12,913 nucleotides of DNA from Desulfovibrio sp. Its GTDB lineage: Bacteria; Desulfobacterota; Desulfovibrionia; Desulfovibrionales; Desulfovibrionaceae. Position numbers and translations under genes: made by a program. The notes beneath the pieces were generated by a model, which saw nothing but the letters and a program-made list of their open reading frames with translations, was not told the DNA's origin and searched no databases. Where the stretch lies: the NCBI GenBank assembly GCA_003512875.1, contig DONZ01000147.1:1-12913 (forward strand), given 5' to 3'. Shown piece by piece: positions 1 to 6,953 of the stretch; within the stretch, counting starts at the first letter, position 1, and every line of letters begins with the position of its first letter.

Positions 1-1369
1 GGGGCATAATTATAATTTTGTAAAAGCGGTACGTTTTCTTGCGGACCATGGCGGTGACGCCGTGCAGGAAATTCTGATAGACCGTCTGCATGTGCCTTTC
101 AATGTCCGCAGCGGAACTGTTGCGGATTGGGATTTAACCTTGGAGGGCGGGCATTCCGCTCCCCGCATACTGCATTGCGCCGACTATACGGGGCGCTCCA
201 TTATTGAAGCGATACACAAAGCGATTTTGGAACACCGGAATATCAATGTCCGTTATAAATGTTCGGCTGTCGACCTTATCACGACCGATCATCATTCCCA
301 TTTGGACATGTATCGCTATCAGCTGCAAAACCAATGTGTCGGTGTTTATGCGTATAATGAGGATACGGAACAGGTCGACCAGCATTTGGCCACGTTCACC
401 ATTTTGGCTACCGGCGGGGTGGGGAACGTTTTTCTTCATTCGACCAACAGCGACTGGGCTGTCGGTTCCGGAATTTCCATGGCGCAGCGCGCAGGGGTTC
501 GGCTTGCCAATATGGAATTTGTGCAGTTTCACCCCACTGCGTTGTATCATAAAAGCAAAAAACATCCGTTAATCACGGAAGCCGTCCGCGGGGAGGGCGG
601 GGTGCTTGTCGACCTTGAGGGCAAGGAATTTATGCAAAAATATGATGAACGCAAAAGTCTTGCTCCGCGGGATATTGTTTCTCAAGCCATTGCTACGGAA
701 ATGCTCATGACAGGTTCCCAGCATGTTTTTTTAGACGCGACCCGCATAAAATGTGATGTGACAAAACGTTTTCCGACAGTGTTCCAAAGCTGCATGAATA
801 TCGGCGTTGACATGCGTAAGGATTTTATTCCTGTTGTTCCTGCCGCCCATTATTTTTGCGGAGGAATTTTAGTCGATTTGAATGGCAGGACGACGCTTGG
901 AAATCTTTATGCTGTCGGAGAATGCAGCTGCACGGGCATTCATGGGGCGAACAGGCTTGCAAGCACATCTTTGCTTGAAGCGCTGCTTTGGGGATACAGC
1001 GCAGGCAAGGATATAGCCGAAAACCTCACCAGGCGCGATTGTATCGATGAACGGGTTTTCGCTTCCATTACCGACTGGGAAAATACCGGAAACGAGCATA
1101 ATGACGACCCTGCTCTCATCGCCCAGGATTGGGCGAGCATACGCCATATCATGTGGAACTATGTAGGCATCATGCGGACGGAAAGCCGTTTGCGCAGGGC
1201 GTTCGGGGAACTTCGTGACCTGTCGAGCCATTTGCACGATTTTTATAGACACACGCCTCTTTCTCCCGCTCTTGTCCGTTTGTTTCACGGCTGCAATACG
1301 GCGTATCTTATCACGCAGGCGGCTCTTAGGAATAAGAACAGCTTGGGCTGCCATCACAGGGCCGAATGA
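1..1369 (+). CDS. nadB: L-aspartate oxidase NadB, 5'-truncated by window edge
   Basis: FAD enzyme that oxidises L-aspartate to iminoaspartate, the first step of de novo NAD synthesis (quinolinate pathway, with NadA). The reading frame is open from base 2, so the true start lies upstream; 455 residues are visible. Numbered from base 2, the family signatures are FHPTAL (H177), GEGG near 196, APRD (R223), PAAHY (H283) and a GIHGANRLAS segment (R318). From memory these match E. coli His244, Arg290, His351 and Arg386 with a constant offset of 67-68, so about 67 N-terminal residues, including the FAD GxGxxG motif, are missing. The HGANRLAS segment and the helical C-terminal domain favour NadB over SdhA/FrdA. 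The C-terminus stops at SLGCHHRAE, a few residues earlier than the usual SRGxHxRxDYP ending. No nadA or nadC is visible. A terminator follows directly. Confidence 0.93.
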   Translation, partial: GHNYNFVKAVRFLADHGGDAVQEILIDRLHVPFNVRSGTVADWDLTLEGGHSAPRILHCADYTGRSIIEAIHKAILEHRNINVRYKCSAVDLITTDHHSHLDMYRYQLQNQCVGVYAYNEDTEQVDQHLATFTILATGGVGNVFLHSTNSDWAVGSGISMAQRAGVRLANMEFVQFHPTALYHKSKKHPLITEAVRGEGGVLVDLEGKEFMQKYDERKSLAPRDIVSQAIATEMLMTGSQHVFLDATRIKCDVTKRFPTVFQSCMNIGVDMRKDFIPVVPAAHYFCGGILVDLNGRTTLGNLYAVGECSCTGIHGANRLASTSLLEALLWGYSAGKDIAENLTRRDCIDERVFASITDWENTGNEHNDDPALIAQDWASIRHIMWNYVGIMRTESRLRRAFGELRDLSSHLHDFYRHTPLSPALVRLFHGCNTAYLITQAALRNKNSLGCHHRAE

Positions 1370-1395
1370 TTTTCGCCGCGTTTTGTATTTTTATG

Positions 1396-1419
1396 AGGAC
1401 GGCGGCGCCGTCCTTTTTT
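1396..1419 (+). terminator. Rho-independent terminator of nadB
   Basis: Perfect 8-bp GC-rich stem (AGGACGGC at 1396-1403 pairs with GCCGTCCT at 1407-1414) with a 3-nt loop, followed by six Ts at 1414-1419. It lies 26 bp after the nadB stop. The strong stem and T tract make it a convincing intrinsic terminator, separating nadB from the cytochrome gene. Confidence 0.9.
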
Positions 1420-1514
1420 GTTCCGTTTATTGTGAAATAAATAATAAATATTGCAATGATTACAGCGGGGCAGGAGCAAGTTTAAGGAGTATGCAAAAAA
1501 ATGTTCATAGTATC

Positions 1515-1543
1515 TTGACTTTTGCTTGTGAAAGGGATATTGA
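1515..1543 (+). promoter_or_regulatory. Possible promoter for the split-Soret cytochrome gene
   Basis: TTGACT at 1515-1520 is a 5/6 match to a sigma-70 -35 box. A 17-bp spacer leads to TATTGA at 1538-1543, only a 3/6 match to -10. It lies in the AT-rich stretch between the nadB terminator and the cytochrome ribosome binding site, where a promoter is expected because a terminator precedes the gene. The weak -10 could mean an activator is needed or that the true promoter is elsewhere. The rest of 1420-1588 holds no gene or repeat that I can support. Confidence 0.35.
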
Positions 1544-1588
1544 AAAATCATAATTAGGTATTTTTTTTACCTTGTGAAAATTTTCTTT

Positions 1589-1593
1589 GGAGG
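1589..1593 (+). promoter_or_regulatory. Ribosome binding site setting the cytochrome start
   Basis: GGAGG lies 7 nt before the ATG at 1601. It settles the start at 1601 rather than the in-frame GTG at 1574, which has no such site and would put nine extra residues ahead of the twin-arginine motif. Confidence 0.85.
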
Positions 1594-1600
1594 CGTTTAT

Positions 1601-2437
1601 ATGGGTATCAGTAGACGTGATTGCTTATTAGGTTTTGGAGCATTGGTCGCCGGCGGGGCGGTAACTTCAATCGTGGACGGCGGCACCAAATTGGTTCACG
1701 CTGCAGCACCTGCAACCCGATTCCAACAAGTGAACGGCGAATTTGGGTGGACCCCGCATAAACTCGACCCTGCCGAATGCGCGGAAGCGGCGTACCAAGG
1801 ATATTGGTATAAAGGCTATGCCTGCGGATACGGCGTGTTTTACGGCATTATCGGGGTGTTGGGGGAAAAATTCGGCGCACCTTACAATCAATTTCCTTTC
1901 GCTATGCTTGAAGCGAATAAAGGCGGTATTTCAGACTGGGGCACGATTTGTGGCGCATTATACGGTGCTGCCGCCGCTTATGCTCTTTTTTGGGGAAGAG
2001 ATGAGCGCACACCTATGGTGAATGAATTGTACCGCTGGTATGAAACGACGAATTTGCCGATTTATGATCCAAAAGATAACGCGCAAGGTGTAAAGGGTGC
2101 TATTCCGGCTAATATTTCCGGTTCCGTTCTTTGCCATATTTCCGTTTCAAAATGGTGCTATGAAAACAAGATTGAAGCGACAGACAAGAAAAGAAACGAA
2201 CGCTGCGGACGTTTGACCGCCGATGTCGTGTATAAGGCTGTTGAAATTTTCAATAAGAAAATCGAACTCGGAAAAGATTTCAAGACCACTTTTGCGGTGC
2301 AGGATTCTGTTGAATACTGCGGCAGCTGCCACCAAACCAAGGGACAGGAAACCAACTGGGCAAAGGGTGTCATGGATTGCGCGCCTTGCCACAGCGGAAC
2401 AGAAGCAACCGGCAATATGTTTAAAGACCATCCATAA
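1601..2437 (+). CDS. Split-Soret cytochrome c (Tat-exported diheme c / Fe-S protein)
   Basis: Predicted 278-residue periplasmic electron-transfer protein. Residues 4-8 read SRRDC, followed by a hydrophobic Gly/Ala-rich stretch to about 25 and a probable cleavage region near VHAAAP (32-37): a twin-arginine signal. Two c-type heme sites lie near the C-terminus, CGSCH (240-244) and CAPCH (260-264). The middle carries extra cysteines (C60, C75, C117, C178, C186, C202), including CAEAA and ICGALYGA, which resemble the C_GCAxxG_C_C redox family. This layout matches the Desulfovibrio split-Soret cytochrome, known as a dimer with closely stacked bis-His hemes and a non-heme iron centre. The physiological partner is unknown to me. 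The gene is flanked by terminators on both sides and looks monocistronic. The start is fixed by GGAGG at 1589-1593. Confidence 0.9.
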   Translation: MGISRRDCLLGFGALVAGGAVTSIVDGGTKLVHAAAPATRFQQVNGEFGWTPHKLDPAECAEAAYQGYWYKGYACGYGVFYGIIGVLGEKFGAPYNQFPFAMLEANKGGISDWGTICGALYGAAAAYALFWGRDERTPMVNELYRWYETTNLPIYDPKDNAQGVKGAIPANISGSVLCHISVSKWCYENKIEATDKKRNERCGRLTADVVYKAVEIFNKKIELGKDFKTTFAVQDSVEYCGSCHQTKGQETNWAKGVMDCAPCHSGTEATGNMFKDHP

Positions 2438-2462
2438 AATATAATGGTATGAGCCGATAAAA

Positions 2463-2497
2463 AATAAGCCTGCGTTCAAAGCGGGCTTATTTTTTTG
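2463..2497 (+). terminator. Rho-independent terminator of the cytochrome gene
   Basis: AATAAGCCTGC at 2463-2473 pairs with GCGGGCTTATT at 2481-2491 through one G-T wobble, giving an 11-bp stem with a 7-nt loop (GTTCAAA), followed by a run of Ts to 2497. It begins 26 bp after the cytochrome stop. Confidence 0.9.
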
Positions 2498-2539
2498 TTT
2501 TCGGGCAAGGTTTCCGAAGTTGCTGGTCGGGCTTTTTTT

Positions 2540-2577
2540 AAATTTTCATTTATTTTTTTTTTTTTTTTTGAAAATTT
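2540..2577. repeat. AT-rich inverted repeat with a 17-T homopolymer in its loop
   Basis: AAATTTTCA at 2540-2548 is exactly complementary to TGAAAATTT at 2569-2577. The loop is almost entirely T and includes an unbroken run of 17 Ts at 2553-2569. A second small palindrome, TTTTTTAT/ATAAAAAA, follows at about 2575-2591 and reaches the end of the minus-strand PgeF gene. The region lies between the convergent cytochrome and PgeF genes. In the plus direction the hairpin is followed by Ts, so it may be a back-up terminator. On the minus strand no T tract follows the stem, so it is not a textbook terminator for PgeF. No gene is seen in 2498-2591. Confidence 0.7.
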
Positions 2578-2591
2578 TTTATTATAAAAAA

Positions 2592-3323
2592 TCATTCAAA
2601 CCAAATAAGGCTTGCCTGACGTCCTGTTTGGTTGTCCTGTCTGTGGGAAAAATATTGCTTGTGCATTGTTTTTGTACAAAAATCAAGACCATGGATGTTT
2701 TCCTGCAAAAGTCCCGCCTGTCTGAGCTGGTGGCGTGTCAGCTTCCATAAGTCAAGGGTTTGTTCCTGAATATTGAACCATGCGGCATAGGTGGCGCCCC
2801 ATTCGGTATCGAAATTGACGAATTGCGCTTCTTTCGGACCCAGGCTCGGACCGCGGACCGCCAGTAAATCCTTTGCGTTAAGTCTGTATTTTTCACAAAA
2901 TTTTGAAACAGCTTCCAGAATGAAATCATTTCTGTTGCCGCGCCAGCCGACATGAAGCGCCATGACATGCCCGCCTTTGTTATGAGCGAACAAGATAGGC
3001 TGGCAGTCGGCTGTTTTTATCAGAAGGGCATGCTTTTTTTGATTTGTCGCAATGCCGTCGCCCTCGATGTTTGCTTCTTCAAAAAAAGCTGTCGGCTCAG
3101 GAGAAAAATGCATGATATTGGAATGGATTTGGCGGACTTCCAAAACGGGCATGGCAAGTTTTTCAAATAAAAATTTTCTGTTCTGCCGTATGGCGGCATT
3201 ATCTTCTCCTCGGTTGAAAGCGATACTGCCCAAGCTTTTTCGGGGATCAAGATTTTTGCCTTGAAAAAGGCAATGCACGTTTCTTATGCCGCAAAATTTA
3301 AAAAAAATCAGATTATCAAGCAT
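2592..3323 (-). CDS. pgeF: PgeF/YfiH-family purine nucleoside phosphorylase (laccase domain)
   Basis: Predicted 243 residues, the usual size for this family (formerly 'polyphenol oxidase YfiH', DUF152). Members are zinc-dependent enzymes that phosphorolyse or deaminate purine nucleosides and are also linked to peptidoglycan quality control. The likely zinc ligands are visible: H67 in RQIHSN, C107 in KTADCQP and H124 in LHVGWRGN. Other family marks are EGDGIAT (87-93), RGPSLGP (157-163) and a C-terminal LDFCT...YFSHRQD...TGR block (213-235). The frame stays open upstream to 3728 but that part lies inside argS, so I place the start at the ATG at 3323 (MLDNLIFF). The preceding GGGAT is a weak ribosome site. 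It converges on the cytochrome gene and diverges from argS. Which activity dominates here cannot be read from sequence. Confidence 0.9.
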   Translation of the reverse strand: MLDNLIFFKFCGIRNVHCLFQGKNLDPRKSLGSIAFNRGEDNAAIRQNRKFLFEKLAMPVLEVRQIHSNIMHFSPEPTAFFEEANIEGDGIATNQKKHALLIKTADCQPILFAHNKGGHVMALHVGWRGNRNDFILEAVSKFCEKYRLNAKDLLAVRGPSLGPKEAQFVNFDTEWGATYAAWFNIQEQTLDLWKLTRHQLRQAGLLQENIHGLDFCTKTMHKQYFSHRQDNQTGRQASLIWFE

Positions 3324-3355
3324 AGTTATCCCATAAAAATAAGCAAAAATTTCAT

Positions 3356-3384
3356 TTGCTAAATAAGAGTATTTTTTATATAAT
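3356..3384 (+). promoter_or_regulatory. Probable sigma-70-type promoter of the argS-pyc operon
   Basis: TTGCTA (3356-3361, 4/6 match to -35), a 17-bp spacer and a perfect TATAAT (3379-3384) lie about 50 bp before the argS start. The position between divergent genes supports it. The same AT-rich stretch must also hold the minus-strand PgeF promoter, but I could not define boxes for that one. Confidence 0.6.
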
Positions 3385-3420
3385 TTATCACTAACAAATT
3401 TTATGAATGAATTCAATAGA

Positions 3421-3425
3421 AAAGG
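3421..3425 (+). promoter_or_regulatory. Ribosome binding site favouring the 3433 start of argS
   Basis: AAAGG lies 7 nt before the ATG at 3433. The earlier in-frame ATG at 3403 lies close to the predicted transcription start and has no purine-rich site ahead of it. ArgRS proteins normally begin just before the helix that starts here with HVLKEAL. Confidence 0.55.
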
Positions 3426-3432
3426 TTCTGTT

Positions 3433-5079
3433 ATGCAAGATATGCACGTTTTAAAAGAGGCATTGGAAACTATTGTTCGGAAAAAATCTTGGGAATGGCC
3501 CGAGAAAGCTGTTATCGAACTTCCAAAAGATGCGAAGCATGGTGATTTGGCTACAAATATCGCTATGACCCTTGCAAAAATTTGCCAAAAAGCACCGCGC
3601 GCCATAGCAGAAGAAATTTGTGCCGAATTAGAAAAACACAGCCTTATTGAAAAAGTGGATATTGCCGGTCCCGGTTTCATCAATGTGACGTTCAAACAAA
3701 GTTTTTGGCATGAACAGGTTCTTCGCATGGAACGGCTGAAAGAAAAATTCGGCTCGCTTGCTTACGGAAACAAACGAAAGGTCAATGTTGAATATGTTTC
3801 CGCAAACCCGACAGGGCCTTTGCATATCGGGCATGGACGAGGGGCTGCCGTGGGCGACAGCATGGCGAGGATTTTGCGTTTTGCAGGCTACGACGTGAGC
3901 ACGGAATATTATATCAATGACGCAGGTCTGCAAATGCGTTTGCTCGGGCTGTCCGTTTGGCTCAGAATGAAAGACCTTTGCAAAATGCCGGTGACTTATC
4001 CGGAAGATTATTATAAAGGCGAATACATTATCGACATCGCCAAAGAAATGCTTGAGAAAGACCCTAAACTTCCTACGTATGAAGATGCTGAAAACCGTTG
4101 CTACGAATATGCGATGAACAGTATTTTAAACGGCATTAAACAAGATTTGCATGATTTTAGGGTGGAACATCAAGTCTGGTTTTCCGAGGCGAGCCTCGTT
4201 CATGACGGAACTGTCGAAAAAACGCTCAATGATTTGAAAGAACGCGGTTATGTTTATGAAAAAGACAATGCTTTGTGGTTCAAATCAACCCTTTTCGGTG
4301 ACGACAAAGACCGTGTTTTGCGTAAAAGTGACGGGTTTCTGACATATTTCGCTTCCGATATCGCCTATCATGCCGATAAATTCAACCGCGGTTTCGAGGA
4401 GCTTGTCGATGTTTGGGGGGCTGACCACCATGGGTATGTGCCTCGTGTCGCCGCCGCTGTCGAAACGGTCGGCAGAAATCCGAAAGAAGATTTTTTTGTC
4501 ATTCTTATCCAGTTGGTGAATTTGCTTCGTGCCGGCGAGCCTGTCGCAATGTCGACCCGCTCCGGAGAATTTATCACCCTGCGTGAAGTGTTGGATGAAG
4601 TGGGTGTCGATGCCGCCCGTTTTATGTTCCTTTCAAGAAAAAGCGACCAACCGCTTGATTTTGATTTGGATTTGGTAAAACAGCGCAATCTTGAAAATCC
4701 TGTTTATTATGTGCAGTACGCCCATGCCCGTATTAAAACGTTGCTGCGCCGCGGTGCTGAAAACGGCTATTCATTGTCCGACGAAACAAGTTTGGATATT
4801 ATCAGGGAATTGACGGACAGCGCCGATACAGCCCTCATCCGTTCCGCTTTGCATTTTGAGGATGCCGTGCTTGACGCCGCCAAAGCCAAAGCTGTGCATA
4901 TCATTAGTTTTTATCTTATGGAATTGGCAGGAAAATTCCATAGTTATTATGCGAATGTGCCGGTTTTAAGCGGTGATGAAAAATTGATTAAAGCACGTTT
5001 GGCATTGCTTCGCGTTGTCGGAACCGTTCTTCGCAACGGATTGAATTTATTAGGTGTTGAAGCGCCTGAAACCATGTAA
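3433..5079 (+). CDS. argS: Arginyl-tRNA synthetase
   Basis: Class I synthetase that charges tRNA-Arg in the cytoplasm; 548 residues, normal for bacterial ArgRS. In order: the N-terminal tRNA-recognition (Add-N) domain with KHGDLATNIAM; the catalytic domain with NPTGPLHIGHGRG, whose HIGH box is at 131-134; the WGADHHGYVPR segment; the degenerate KMSKS-loop equivalent MSTRSG at 373-378, as usual for this family; and the C-terminal DALR anticodon-binding domain beginning about YYVQYAHARI (near 425). The start at 3433 is preferred over 3403, which would add ten residues (MNEFNRKGSV). It is the first gene of the predicted operon; the next gene starts 12 bp after its stop and has its own ribosome site. 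No truncation or unusual residue seen. Confidence 0.96.
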   Translation: MQDMHVLKEALETIVRKKSWEWPEKAVIELPKDAKHGDLATNIAMTLAKICQKAPRAIAEEICAELEKHSLIEKVDIAGPGFINVTFKQSFWHEQVLRMERLKEKFGSLAYGNKRKVNVEYVSANPTGPLHIGHGRGAAVGDSMARILRFAGYDVSTEYYINDAGLQMRLLGLSVWLRMKDLCKMPVTYPEDYYKGEYIIDIAKEMLEKDPKLPTYEDAENRCYEYAMNSILNGIKQDLHDFRVEHQVWFSEASLVHDGTVEKTLNDLKERGYVYEKDNALWFKSTLFGDDKDRVLRKSDGFLTYFASDIAYHADKFNRGFEELVDVWGADHHGYVPRVAAAVETVGRNPKEDFFVILIQLVNLLRAGEPVAMSTRSGEFITLREVLDEVGVDAARFMFLSRKSDQPLDFDLDLVKQRNLENPVYYVQYAHARIKTLLRRGAENGYSLSDETSLDIIRELTDSADTALIRSALHFEDAVLDAAKAKAVHIISFYLMELAGKFHSYYANVPVLSGDEKLIKARLALLRVVGTVLRNGLNLLGVEAPETM

Positions 5080-5091
5080 AAGGAGAGCGTT

Positions 5092-5919
5092 GTGGCTCGT
5101 CCCAATTATCGGCATGTCCCCCGGGAAAAAAAATATAATCCGTTTTTGGAAAGCGTGAAAAAACTTCTTGTTTCAAAAGAACGTGAAGAACAGGAAAGCA
5201 CGCAGACTGAAGAAATGGAAGACGGTTTTTTAAAAACAAAACCGCGTGAATACGCATACGGGCAGGATGAGCCGGAAGAAGAGCGTTTTCAAGAAGAAAA
5301 TACCGTGGCGAAACAAGGAATCACATTAAGCACTTCCGCCTGTGTTACCGCGTTTGTTACGATTTTGACGTCTGTCGGTTTTGCGTTTTTGTTCGGGCTT
5401 ATCATTGGAAAAGGAATGACCCCGGCGGTTCAAAAAGAAGAACCCGTGCCGTTGGCGGCGAATATCCAAAAAGAAAAATCAGCACCGGTTCTGCCAAAAG
5501 AAGAATTGCAGTTCATGACAGCTTTAAAAACAGAACCAGAAAAAAAGACGGCTGAGGAAATCCGGGCGGAAGAAGAATCCGTAAAAAAAGCTGCCGAAGA
5601 AAAAATAAAGGCTCAGGAGCAAGCTAAAAAAGAAGCGGATAAAAAGGCTGAAGCTCTTGCGAATATCAATAAGAAATTTGATTATGACATCCGTGTTGCG
5701 GCTTTTCGCAGTGAAGCCCAGGCTGATGAATTACGTTTGAAATTGGAAACGGACGGATTCAGAACACGGAAAAATGTAAAAAAAGATACGAAAGGAAACT
5801 GGTATTTTATTCATGTTCTTCTTATTGGAACAGAAGAGCGTTTGAAAGAAAGTCAGGAACGTTTTAAAAAATTCGGTGTGAGAGATTCCATTATTGAAAG
5901 TAAAGTCGAAGCAAAATAA
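5092..5919 (+). CDS. Membrane-anchored SPOR-domain protein
   Basis: Predicted 275 residues. A charged N-terminal part (1-75, rich in E/K) should face the cytoplasm. One membrane helix lies about 79-106 (SACVTAFVTILTSVGFAFLF and following), then a Lys/Glu/Ala-rich helical linker (about 140-195) and a C-terminal SPOR domain (about 197-268, from DYDIRVAAFRSEAQADELRL). SPOR domains bind denuded glycan strands of septal peptidoglycan, so a cell-division or envelope role is likely, but the partner is unknown. The start is GTG, fixed by AGGAG at 5081-5085 six bases upstream. Its TAA stop overlaps the ATG of birA by one base (TAATG), suggesting translational coupling. The linker and its low-complexity composition will vary between relatives, so only the ends are likely to align well. 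It is too divergent to name as DedD, FtsN or DamX. Confidence 0.85.
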   Translation: MARPNYRHVPREKKYNPFLESVKKLLVSKEREEQESTQTEEMEDGFLKTKPREYAYGQDEPEEERFQEENTVAKQGITLSTSACVTAFVTILTSVGFAFLFGLIIGKGMTPAVQKEEPVPLAANIQKEKSAPVLPKEELQFMTALKTEPEKKTAEEIRAEEESVKKAAEEKIKAQEQAKKEADKKAEALANINKKFDYDIRVAAFRSEAQADELRLKLETDGFRTRKNVKKDTKGNWYFIHVLLIGTEERLKESQERFKKFGVRDSIIESKVEAK

Positions 5920-6950
5920 TGAGAAATAGAGAAAATACCGGAAAAGCATTATGTTTTGTAGAGCCGTTGTTCGCTCAAAAGCATAGTGCTTTTTTTTCTG
6001 AAAAATGCGCCGGGCGGCAAGGGGATTTTTTTGTTTTTTCTTCCGCGGACGGTGCCGGTAGGCATGATACGGTCGGATTTAATGCTGATTTTTATCTTTT
6101 TGATACCGTAACAAGCACTCTTGATAAGGCGCATGAGCTTTCTTTGCAAAAGGAAATGAATGCATTCGCAACGATTATTTGCAAGAATCAGACAAACGGC
6201 AGGGGGCAGCTGCGCAGAAAATGGGAGTCTTTGCGGAATAATTTGTATACGGCGCTTGTTTTGCCTGAAACCTATCCCTTCAATACGGAGGCGGCGGCAC
6301 CCGCTTTCGGAGGACTTGCCGCGTACGCTTTGGAAAAATTGGGTTTTGATATTGCGCTGAAATGGCCTAACGATTTGGTGCAAAAATCGGAAAACGGTTA
6401 TGAAAAGATAGGCGGGATTTTATTGGAACAAAGGAACGATTGTCTTGTCGCAGGCATGGGAATCAATCTTTTTTCCGCTCCCTGCGATGAAAGCTTGCGG
6501 GAAGATTTTTTTATTTCGGCAGGAAAATTAAAACATTTTCAAAATGAAGACAATCAAAAACGTTTTTTTGCGTATGCGGATAATTCTCTTTTGAAAAGTT
6601 CGGGGGAAAAATGTGCAGATTTGCTTCAATATGGCGAAATAAAAGATGAAAATGATAATTTTACGGCAATTTTAGGCTTTTGTTTTGCTCTTGTGAAACA
6701 AATAAAATTGTGTTATGAGGAAAGAGTATCATCCTGCAATCCCAGTACATGGAATGCGCTTTGTAAAAAATATTTGGCGTTTTCAGGTGAAACGGTTCTG
6801 ATTAAAGACGCTTTGGGCAAGGACGCGTTTTGTTTTGGGGATATTGCGGGGAAAATAATTGGTCTAGGTCAGGAGGGAGAATTATTGCTTTCTTCTGAAC
6901 GTGGTTTAATTCGTATTGTTGGTGGATCCATCACCAAATTCAAAGGGTAG
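5919..6950 (+). CDS. birA: Biotin-protein ligase (BirA catalytic type, no HTH domain)
   Basis: Predicted 343 residues. It would activate biotin with ATP to biotinoyl-AMP and transfer it to the lysine of biotin carrier domains; the obvious substrate is the pyruvate carboxylase encoded next. Visible family marks: DTVTSTLDKA, the adenylate loop NGRGQLRRKW (93-102), LKWPND (147-152), KIGGILLE (163-170), GMGINL, and a C-terminal SH3-like domain from about 286. There is no N-terminal winged helix, so it should not act as the bio-operon repressor. Instead there are roughly 55 extra residues of unknown role before the catalytic domain. The loop has Q97-L98-R99 where E. coli has R118-R119-G120. The start ATG overlaps the upstream stop (TAATG) and lacks a clear ribosome site; no later in-frame ATG spares the catalytic core. 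Only 3 bp separate it from pyc. Confidence 0.92.
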   Translation: MRNRENTGKALCFVEPLFAQKHSAFFSEKCAGRQGDFFVFSSADGAGRHDTVGFNADFYLFDTVTSTLDKAHELSLQKEMNAFATIICKNQTNGRGQLRRKWESLRNNLYTALVLPETYPFNTEAAAPAFGGLAAYALEKLGFDIALKWPNDLVQKSENGYEKIGGILLEQRNDCLVAGMGINLFSAPCDESLREDFFISAGKLKHFQNEDNQKRFFAYADNSLLKSSGEKCADLLQYGEIKDENDNFTAILGFCFALVKQIKLCYEERVSSCNPSTWNALCKKYLAFSGETVLIKDALGKDAFCFGDIAGKIIGLGQEGELLLSSERGLIRIVGGSITKFKG

Positions 6951-6953
6951 ATT

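Noticed and set aside
869..1357. 162-codon open frame on the minus strand
   Set aside because: Opposite the conserved C-terminal half of nadB and without recognisable motifs.
1..1369. Fumarate reductase or succinate dehydrogenase flavoprotein
   Set aside because: Shares FHPTAL, but the GIHGANRLAS segment, PAAHY context and short C-terminal domain fit NadB better, and no iron-sulfur or membrane subunit follows.
1491..1553. 20-codon ORF with AAGGAG just upstream, before the cytochrome gene
   Set aside because: The purine-rich site is only one base from the ATG, too close to work well. The peptide shows no feature, and the frame overlaps the predicted promoter.
1574..1600. Alternative GTG start for the cytochrome
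   Set aside because: GGAGG at 1589-1593 points to the ATG at 1601, which also gives a normal Tat signal position.
2514..2539. Possible second terminator (CCGA...TCGG followed by seven Ts)
   Set aside because: Only a 4-bp stem with a 9-nt loop; too weak to call beside the strong terminator at 2463-2497.
3324..3728. N-terminal extension of the PgeF frame to 378 residues
   Set aside because: The added part overlaps argS from its start through its N-terminal domain and contains no family sequence; 243 residues from 3323 is the usual PgeF size.
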